Source: a virus | Virus record (IMG/VR): IMGVR_UViG_3300006924_000271 | Location: 1-20,665 of that record | DNA: 20,665 bases | Strand: one strand, 5' to 3' | Shown here: positions 15,944 through 20,665 of the stretch, one piece after another | Layout: every line of letters starts with the position of its first letter | How positions within the stretch are numbered: the stretch's first letter is position 1 | Program-made: the position numbers and the translations under genes | The notes under the pieces: model-generated | What the model was told of the DNA's origin: nothing | Seen by the model: the letters and a program-made list of their open reading frames with translations, nothing else | Databases searched by the model: none

Positions 15944-15993
15944 GAAACCTATTGGCTTCAATATAAGTATAAATGACTTTTAGAGTAAGTCAA
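15944..15993 (-). promoter_or_regulatory. Promoter with 5' stem-loop (copy M6)
   Basis: Minus strand: TTGACT (15988-15993), 16 bp, TATACT (15966-15971), TATATT, then stem-loop GAAGCC-AATA-GGTTTC (15959-15944, one G-U). It drives the five-gene operon 15891-14098. Confidence 0.8.
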
Positions 15994-15996
15994 TGG

Positions 15997-16773
15997 TTAA
16001 AGTGTGATTAATTGACTTATTTTTTTCACTTTAATTTGATTGAGTTCACCCGTTGCCATTATTTCGGCAAAAATCTTTTGACCCTTTGGGGTTACCAATC
16101 CCTGCATGTGCTTTGTCTTGTTTGTTGTGTTTTCTGTAATCTTAACTTCAAAAAGTCCATTGTCAATATATTTTTGATATGGTAGGTTTTTCTTGTCTTT
16201 TGATTTGATATAATCACTTTCCCTTAACCACTCAATAAACTTATTTGGCTTTACCCCTAACAAAGTTCCCGTCTTTTGATAACCAAGGCTTTTTTCAATA
16301 CTCACCCGTTCAAGTAGTGTTGTTTTTTCCTCTTGACTCTTAATTAATTTTTGTGTGAGTTCTTGATTAAGCTGTTCTTTTTCTTTTAACTCTTGACCTG
16401 CTTTTAATAACAGATCGGCAACTGTTAATTCAAGTGGTTTTTGTTGCTCTATATATTGCCTTTCCACTTCAATGAAATATTCCCTTACCTACTTGCCCTT
16501 TACCGTCCTTTGCATCATTGCAATGTTTTTTGCCGTGTCAATTGTTAGAAAATACTCAATACCAATTTGACCTGTTTTTGAAAGCTCTACTTTTTGGGTG
16601 ACCTTAATATAGTCTTGATCTTCTATAAAACCCTGAAGAAATCTTTTTATCCAAGCAGAAAAGTCTTTCTTTGATTTTAAATTTTTATGTAATTCCCTTG
16701 CACTTACGGTATTTTTAATATCACCAACAAAGTTATTACTCTTAATATTAAAAAGTTGTATATTTTTTTTCAT
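15997..16773 (-). pseudogene. AntA-ANT antirepressor interrupted by an in-frame TAG
   Basis: Read in one frame this is a 258-codon antirepressor. The AntA domain (residues 15-94: SARELHKNL, FSAWIKRFLQ, EYFLTIDTAKNIAMMQRTV) continues directly into the ANT/KilAC domain (LGYQKTGTLLGVKPNKFIEW, GLVTPKGQKIFAEI). A single TAG at 16489-16491 splits it after KGK; the codons on its far side still read VREYFIEVERQY, the conserved continuation of AntA. The stop replaces a position where Gln is common, so C-to-T (CAG to TAG) is the simplest cause. The downstream half has a possible GTG start (16467). It is either a recent knock-out or a gene relying on amber suppression. Antirepressors bind and inactivate phage repressors. 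Confidence 0.75.
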
Positions 16774-16792
16774 AATCTTGTTTATATATTAA

Positions 16793-17419
16793 TTATTTAT
16801 TTAATAATTTTTTAATTACATAGCCTAATAATGCCTTAACTACATAACCACAATTCCACAACATACCATCCTCTTGTCTTACTCTGACAAACTCACAACT
16901 AATTTCATTTATTATGTCCTGCTCTCTTTTAACATCTTCCTCTTGTTGGTTTTTATGATGCCCTTCGTCATATTCAATAGCTATATTTAAGTCTTTTATA
17001 TAGTAATCTATATTGTAATTTAATACTTTATGTTGTCTTTGACCTTTAATATCAAGAGGTTCTAATATTTTTTCTAGTGTATCAAAGAATTCTATTTCTG
17101 CTCTAGTATTTAATATTGTATAATCGTCTAGTGCTTGTAAAAGCTGTCTTTTTAATTCAATGGGTGCATATGTTTTTTGAATGCAACTAATGGCAACTGG
17201 AATGGTTAAAAAGTATTCTTTTAAAGTTGCATTATTTCCCTTCCTTTTTTTATGAAGCCTAATATAGTCTTGATTTTCTGTAAAGTCTTCAAGATATTTC
17301 TTAACCCAAGTGGAATAATCTTGTTTACTCTCCAAGCTTTTGTGAAGTTCCCTTGCGTTTACAGTCTGCTTGACATTGTTGTTAAATTGTTTAGACTCTA
17401 ATTGAATTAGTTTATCCAT
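16793..17419 (-). CDS. AntA-domain protein fused to a PD-(D/E)XK-like nuclease domain
   Basis: 208 residues. Residues 15-80 are an AntA antirepressor domain (NARELHKSLESKQDYSTWVK, EYFLTIPVAIS) closely similar to the adjacent gene. Instead of an ANT domain, residues about 105-185 have the order of DUF559/Vsr-like nucleases: helix around E110, RQHKV, IDYYIKDLNIAIEYDEGHH with D138, E149 and D151, then a basic helix and CEFVRVRQ. Nuclease activity is inferred from that pattern. The ATG at 17419 follows a 187-nt leader holding a C4-like RNA, so expression is probably controlled at RNA level. It could act as antirepressor, nuclease or both. Confidence 0.7.
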   Translation of the reverse strand: MDKLIQLESKQFNNNVKQTVNARELHKSLESKQDYSTWVKKYLEDFTENQDYIRLHKKRKGNNATLKEYFLTIPVAISCIQKTYAPIELKRQLLQALDDYTILNTRAEIEFFDTLEKILEPLDIKGQRQHKVLNYNIDYYIKDLNIAIEYDEGHHKNQQEEDVKREQDIINEISCEFVRVRQEDGMLWNCGYVVKALLGYVIKKLLNK

Positions 17420-17447
17420 TTTCTTACTTTTAAATTAATTATTATTT

Positions 17448-17512
17448 TGGTGGGGAAGTTGCTATTTCTAGCAATTGAACCACGGGATAACATACAAACC
17501 CCAAACCTCCCC
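17448..17512 (-). ncRNA. C4-like antisense RNA (tRNA-like, probable RNase P substrate)
   Basis: On the minus strand the 65-nt segment begins GGGGAGG (17512-17506), which pairs over 7 bp with CTTCCCC (17458-17452), followed by A and CCA (17451-17448). This is an acceptor stem with a CCA end. Inside, GGG/CCC closes a loop containing TATGTTAT; GTGGTTCAATT is free; TTGCTA-GAAA-TAGCAA forms a GNRA-capped hairpin. There is no anticodon or T-arm, so it is not a tRNA. P1/P7 C4 and P4 CI RNAs are known to be cut by RNase P at such stems and to silence antirepressor or lytic genes. It lies directly in front of an antirepressor gene, and two parts are complementary to the leader at 17559-17586. Family assignment is by architecture, not by alignment. 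Confidence 0.62.
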
Positions 17513-17558
17513 AAAAAGAAAATGTTTTTTTGAATGGAAAATATTCATTAAGATGTCA

Positions 17559-17589
17559 TATGTTATTAATCCGTGGAGGCTCAATTCCA
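17559..17589 (-). promoter_or_regulatory. Target hairpin complementary to the C4-like RNA
   Basis: Minus strand: GTGGA-ATTGAGCC-TCCAC (17589-17572) forms a hairpin whose loop is complementary to GGTTCAAT of the RNA (one G-U). CCACGG (17576-17571) and ATAACATA (17566-17559) are also exact complements of CCGTGG and TATGTTAT in the RNA, in the same order. Placed upstream of the RNA, it is in the position of seqA of P4. Confidence 0.6.
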
Positions 17590-17591
17590 CC

Positions 17592-17642
17592 GTAGGTTCT
17601 ACCTACAAATTAATAATATAACAAAATTGATAATTGTCAATA
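17592..17642 (-). promoter_or_regulatory. Antirepressor promoter with 5' stem-loop and operator-like palindrome
   Basis: Minus strand: TTGACA (17635-17640), 16 bp, TATTAT (17613-17618), 6 nt, then stem-loop GTAGGT-AGA-ACCTAC (17606-17592). The spacing matches the other module copies, so transcription likely starts near 17606. A near-palindrome ATTGATAATTGTCAAT (17626-17641, plus strand) covers the -35 box and could be a repressor operator. Confidence 0.68.
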
Positions 17643-17659
17643 GCTCTACTCTTCAATAT

Positions 17660-17720
17660 ATGATATTATATAACTGGAAAAAGTCAAGCTAAAATATCGT
17701 AATATTTACCAATAAGTCAA
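17660..17720 (-). promoter_or_regulatory. Upstream promoter-like sites of the antirepressor leader
   Basis: Minus strand: TTGACT (17682-17687), 16 bp, TATCAT (17660-17665), followed by ATATTGAAG as in the consensus leader but with no stem-loop. A further TTGACT (17715-17720) with a poor -10 (GATATT, 17693-17698) lies just upstream. With the site at 17635 these make three stacked -35 boxes ahead of the antirepressor. Confidence 0.45.
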
Positions 17721-17770
17721 GGGTTTTGGATCGTTTTTTTGGTTTTTTTAGCATCTTATTTTTTAATTGA

Positions 17771-18319
17771 TTAGTTTTTACATACAACAACATCACCTCT
17801 TATAGTAAAACCCATCAAACCCTCAGGGTCTGCAAAGTATAAAGTCATTATACCGCTATCTTTGGGGTGTTGCCAATAAATACTATTATAGCTTTCTATC
17901 ATTTTAGAAAATGCCTGTGTAAGTTTATTAATAGCGTCTATATTTAATAAAACCTGCTTATCCATTGATTGGTTTTCCCTGCATAATCTAGTTTGAACAC
18001 TTTTGTAATCTGGTAGTTTTACATTGCATTTTGGTATTGTATCAAGCTTGTAGTTGTCTTTAATCTGTTTAACAACGGAATCAATATGTGCTTTAGGTAT
18101 TGCATGACTTCCAACTTCTATATTTTGAAAATATTGCAACATGTCCTCACATGTAATCTCAGCGTTTAATAAAGCCTTACCGATGGTTGAAAAAATAGAA
18201 ACTCTGTCCTCTTCTTTGACTATGTTGATATAGTTGAACGGATCGCCTTCTTCTGGTCTAGTGATTTTTTTAAATTGCTGAAATATTGCAATTAGTCTTT
18301 TGTGTTTTGCTTTTGACAT
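17771..18319 (-). CDS. Hypothetical protein, M7 cassette
   Basis: 182 residues. The N-terminal half is basic and helical (KHKRLIAIFQQFKKITRPEE); the C-terminal part ends in strands (GIMTLYFADPEGLMGFTIRG). Low-level helix-rich content and mixed charge; no family recognised. It is a single-gene cassette divergent from dnaB, so a replication-related or early role is possible by position only. The start has the ATTAACAAATCATAA leader. Confidence 0.65.
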   Translation of the reverse strand: MSKAKHKRLIAIFQQFKKITRPEEGDPFNYINIVKEEDRVSIFSTIGKALLNAEITCEDMLQYFQNIEVGSHAIPKAHIDSVVKQIKDNYKLDTIPKCNVKLPDYKSVQTRLCRENQSMDKQVLLNIDAINKLTQAFSKMIESYNSIYWQHPKDSGIMTLYFADPEGLMGFTIRGDVVVCKN

Positions 18320-18354
18320 ATTATTTATGATTTGTTAATAAAAAAAGAAGTAAA

Positions 18355-18409
18355 GAAGTAGCAACTGCTAACTTCATATATATATTATAGCAACTACAAA
18401 ATAAGTCAA
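18355..18409 (-). promoter_or_regulatory. Promoter with 5' stem-loop (copy M7)
   Basis: Minus strand: TTGACT (18404-18409), 16 bp, TAATAT (18382-18387), 6 nt, then a long hairpin with arms GAAGT/ACTTC and AGC/GCT around AGTT (18375-18355, one bulged base). It drives the 17771-18319 gene. Confidence 0.7.
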
Positions 18410-18536
18410 GGGTTTTGGGTCGTTTTTTTGGTTTTTTTCGGTCTTTTTTAATAATACATATATTACAAAAAATACCTTTTTAAATATTAAAGGGTTTATT
18501 TATTTTAAATTTTGTTTAATATATTAAGGGGTGGTG

Positions 18537-18561
18537 CGTGGTTTAAAAAAAATAAACCACG
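18537..18561. repeat. Perfect 9-bp inverted repeat with A7 loop in the divergent region
   Basis: CGTGGTTTA (18537-18545), seven A, TAAACCACG (18553-18561). It lies between promoter copy M7 and the dnaB promoter, 23 bp upstream of the dnaB -35 box. No T-run follows on either strand, so an operator or replication-linked site is more likely than a terminator. The rest of 18410-18649 is AT-rich, with no ORF. Confidence 0.6.
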
Positions 18562-18583
18562 TTATTATTATCACTTTTTTCCC

Positions 18584-18631
18584 TTGACAAATTTCATTTT
18601 TAATACAAAATATAGTGTTAGCAAAACTAAC
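18584..18631 (+). promoter_or_regulatory. dnaB promoter with 5' stem-loop
   Basis: TTGACA (18584-18589), 16 bp, CAAAAT (18606-18611), 5 nt, then stem-loop GTTAG-CAAAA-CTAAC (18617-18631). The -10 box is weak, but the geometry matches the other copies and -35 is perfect. The ATG follows 18 bp later in an A-rich context. Confidence 0.6.
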
Positions 18632-18649
18632 CATATTTAATTAAATTCA

Positions 18650-20140
18650 ATGAAAAATAAACAGGATTCACACTCTCAAGGCTCAGAGGAAATGATATTA
18701 GGAGGGTTGTTATACGATAACTCAAATATTGACTTTATAGATAGTGATTTACAGGAAAGACACTTTTACTTCCCTTTGCATCAGGAGTTTTTTAAGTTTA
18801 TAACAACAAAAATTAAACAAGGTGATGTCTGTCAAGTTACAGACTTGATATTATTTTTACAAAGTAATTTTGAAAAATTAAAAGTTCATTTTGGCAGGGT
18901 AATATTGGAAAATGATATTACTAAAGAGGTTAAACTTGCTTGTGTCAATCTGTTAAACTCGTATACATATAGCACGATAAACTTAAAAGAGCAAAGTAAA
19001 ACAATAATTGATTGCTATATAAGAAGAGAATTTGATATTGTATTACAAAACAAGCAAAAAGAATTAGCAAAAGACTATACAAAAGATGCGGGTGAAATAA
19101 TATCCGCACTTGAAAACGATATTACAAAAATTACTACAATGCAAAGTGATGAGGACGGCTTAAAAGACATTGCAGGTATAACAGAAAACACATTACTTGA
19201 AATAGAGAAGTTATTAGAAAGAAAGGAGGGCGAGTTGGTAGGATTGTCAACAGGATTAGAAGAAATTGACAAACTTACTTGTGGATTGCAAGCACCTGAT
19301 TTAATAATAGTGGCTGGCAGAGCGTCTATGGGTAAGACATCAATTTGTATGAATATAGCTGCCAATGTTGCAAAAACTCTTACACAAGATCAATCCGTTG
19401 CTATATTTTCCCTTGAAATGTCAAGCGAGCAGTTAGTTAAAAGAATGATTGCTTGCGAGACTGGGGTATCGTTGTCCAATAGTGCAACAACAAACAAAAC
19501 AGATGCAGAAAAAGAGTATATTAAGAATGCGGTAGCAGGCGGGGTGGATGTTATGCGAGAGTTACCTATTAATATTGATGACACGGCAAGGATACCACTC
19601 AATGCATTAAAAAAAAGATGTATGAAGTTAGCAAGAAAAAAAGACTTAAAATTAATTGTTATTGATTATTTGCAATTAATCACAACAGAAAGCAAAGGTT
19701 TTGGCAACAGAGTTCAAGAGGTTTCATTGATAACCGCAGAACTCAAGGGGCTGGCAAAGAAGTTAAATGTTCCTATAATTGCATTATCACAACTATCAAG
19801 GCAACTGGAAAACAGAGAGGATAAGACGCCTCAGTTATCGGATTTAAGAGAATCTGGAAGTATAGAGCAGGATGCGGATATAGTTGCCTTTGTGTATAGA
19901 GAAGAGTATTACCTTGAAAGAGTTATCAAGGGGGCGGATGTCCCTAGTGATGAAAGCTCATTAGAATTTCAAAGGTGGTTAGAAGAGAATGAAGGTAAAA
20001 ACCAACAAGTATGGGATAGATATCACAAGTCAAAAGGGAAGGGAAGGATAATATTTGCAAAGCATAGAAATGGATCGGTTGGAGCTATTGATTTAAAATT
20101 TGACAACAATACAACGAAGTTTAGTGATTTGGATGATTGA
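18650..20140 (+). CDS. dnaB: Replicative DNA helicase, DnaB type
   Basis: 496 residues. The N-terminal domain (residues 1-110) matches the DnaB primase-interaction region. The RecA-like motor domain holds Walker A GRASMGKT (223-230), FSLEM (253-257), Walker B LIVIDYLQL (335-343), QLSR (381-384) and LRESGSIEQDAD (399-410). It unwinds the phage replication fork as a hexamer, likely with the phage clamp at 202-1392 and host or phage primase. The last 8 bases overlap the next ORF. The family is certain; the strand and promoter are independent of the cassette on the left. Confidence 0.95.
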   Translation: MKNKQDSHSQGSEEMILGGLLYDNSNIDFIDSDLQERHFYFPLHQEFFKFITTKIKQGDVCQVTDLILFLQSNFEKLKVHFGRVILENDITKEVKLACVNLLNSYTYSTINLKEQSKTIIDCYIRREFDIVLQNKQKELAKDYTKDAGEIISALENDITKITTMQSDEDGLKDIAGITENTLLEIEKLLERKEGELVGLSTGLEEIDKLTCGLQAPDLIIVAGRASMGKTSICMNIAANVAKTLTQDQSVAIFSLEMSSEQLVKRMIACETGVSLSNSATTNKTDAEKEYIKNAVAGGVDVMRELPINIDDTARIPLNALKKRCMKLARKKDLKLIVIDYLQLITTESKGFGNRVQEVSLITAELKGLAKKLNVPIIALSQLSRQLENREDKTPQLSDLRESGSIEQDADIVAFVYREEYYLERVIKGADVPSDESSLEFQRWLEENEGKNQQVWDRYHKSKGKGRIIFAKHRNGSVGAIDLKFDNNTTKFSDLDD

Positions 20141-20665
20141 ATACAAATTACTAAAAAATAAAAAGCCTTCTTATTACTTTATTCCTTTTAATCACGACCT
20201 TGAAGAAGAGTATAGAAAAGGTTTTGGGGTGCAGGAGATTTTTGAGCATTACAATAGTGGCATACAAACAAAAAATGATGCGTTTACTATTAAAAAATCT
20301 AAACAAGATCTTGAAGAGATAATAAATGATTTTCAAAGCAAGTCTTTATCTTACATTAAAAACAAATATCAGGTGCTTGAAAACGTTTGGACTTTGAGTA
20401 ATGCTTTAAAAAGTCTTGATAGTCATAATTTTGATAAAAATAATTTATTAAAAATAGCATATCGCCCATTTGATAATCGATGGACATATTTAAATAGTAA
20501 ATCATCTGGTTTTATAGGCACACCAGGTTATAATCAAATGAAACACATGCTAAACAGGGATAATGTGGGGTTGGTTTTCGAAAGAGGACATGGAATATTA
20601 GATTGGCAACATATTTTTATTACGGATAAAGTAATAGATTGCCATTTAACAGGTTCGAAATCCTC
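20133..20665 (+). CDS. Type ISP/N6-methylase restriction enzyme C-terminal region, incomplete at right
   Basis: An ORF open from ATG 20133 (8-bp overlap with dnaB) to the window end, at least 177 residues. SYYFIPFNHDLEEEYRKGFG, then HYNSGIQTKNDAF and KIAYRPFDNRWTYL, is the pattern of the part following the methyltransferase domain in type ISP and related single-chain restriction-modification enzymes, where target recognition lies. RNRDNVGL-like DNVGLVFERG and ITDKVIDCHL continue the pattern. The usual helicase and methyltransferase parts are absent upstream, since the dnaB gene precedes it. It is either a stand-alone specificity domain or a truncated fragment. Confidence 0.6.
   Translation, partial: MIEYKLLKNKKPSYYFIPFNHDLEEEYRKGFGVQEIFEHYNSGIQTKNDAFTIKKSKQDLEEIINDFQSKSLSYIKNKYQVLENVWTLSNALKSLDSHNFDKNNLLKIAYRPFDNRWTYLNSKSSGFIGTPGYNQMKHMLNRDNVGLVFERGHGILDWQHIFITDKVIDCHLTGSKS

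Larger units (their letters stand above)
17420..17770 (-). other. Gene-free stretch: antirepressor leader and promoters
   Basis: The roughly 350 bases between the starts of the AntA-fusion gene and the end of the 17771 gene hold, in minus-strand order: a T-rich plus-strand tract (17722-17750, reading as an A-rich upstream element), three -35 boxes, the operator-like palindrome, a 5' hairpin, the target hairpin, the C4-like RNA and the A-rich start context. No ORF is seen. Confidence 0.6.

Noticed and set aside
16489-16491. Genome-wide TAG recoding
   Set aside because: TAG ends genes at 4735, 9600 and 13423 at sensible positions, so it is read as stop elsewhere.
17460-17475. Likeness of the GCTAGAAATAGC hairpin to Cas9 guide RNA scaffolds
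   Set aside because: That match is to an engineered linker joined by a GAAA loop. There are no CRISPR repeats or cas genes here.
17448-17512. A tRNA gene (acceptor stem plus CCA)
   Set aside because: Only 65 nt, no anticodon arm, no T-loop in the right place and no D-arm with GG. The acceptor mimic is better explained as a C4-type RNA.
18411-18450. T-runs as an intrinsic terminator
   Set aside because: No GC-rich stem precedes them. On the minus strand they are A-tracts upstream of the -35 box, as also at 17722-17750.

Overview
This window is phage (or prophage) DNA from an AT-rich genome. The morphogenesis set is that of a contractile-tailed virus: a U35-type prohead protease, an HK97-fold major capsid protein, connector, head-closure and tail-completion proteins, then a Mu-like block of DUF2635 protein, tail sheath and tail tube. 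It also carries its own sliding clamp (DnaN) and replicative helicase (DnaB). Starts lack Shine-Dalgarno sequences and instead follow A-rich leaders. The promoters are nevertheless sigma70-like, and TAA, TAG and TGA all act as stops. The host cannot be named from this. A bacterium with A-rich, SD-independent initiation but sigma70-type promoters is the best description.

Layout. Plus strand: dnaN, a small unknown gene, prohead protease, capsid, a decoration-like protein, two connector-region genes, head closure, tail completion, an unknown tail-region gene, DUF2635, sheath, a 53-residue exported peptide and the tube (about 200-13430). Far right: dnaB and the start of an ORF that looks like the C-terminal part of a type ISP restriction-modification enzyme. 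Minus strand: seven or eight small cassettes, some sitting between the structural genes like morons (DNA methyltransferase operon, DUF1351 operon, several unknown small proteins) and the rest filling 13423-18319. Several end by overlapping the convergent structural gene, and plus-strand promoters recur after the insertions.

Regulation is the most striking part. Nearly every minus-strand cassette, and several plus-strand transcripts, start with the same module: a TTGACT/A -35 box, exactly 16 bp, a -10 box, about 6 bp, then a stem-loop at the predicted mRNA 5' end. The stem sequence differs between copies but the pairing is kept. Most minus-strand genes then carry a conserved A-rich block (ATTAACAAATCAAAA, then TAAAATG).

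The antirepressor locus (15997-17720) has an untranslated leader holding a 65-nt tRNA-like RNA: a 7-bp acceptor-like stem with a 3' ACCA and a GAAA-tetraloop hairpin. Its single-stranded parts are complementary to a hairpin earlier in the same leader. This matches the architecture of the C4 antisense RNAs of phages P1/P7 and the CI RNA of P4, which are processed by RNase P and silence antirepressor or lytic genes. Two tandem AntA-domain proteins follow. One is fused to a PD-(D/E)XK-like nuclease domain instead of the usual ANT domain. The other is a normal AntA-ANT antirepressor interrupted by an in-frame TAG.
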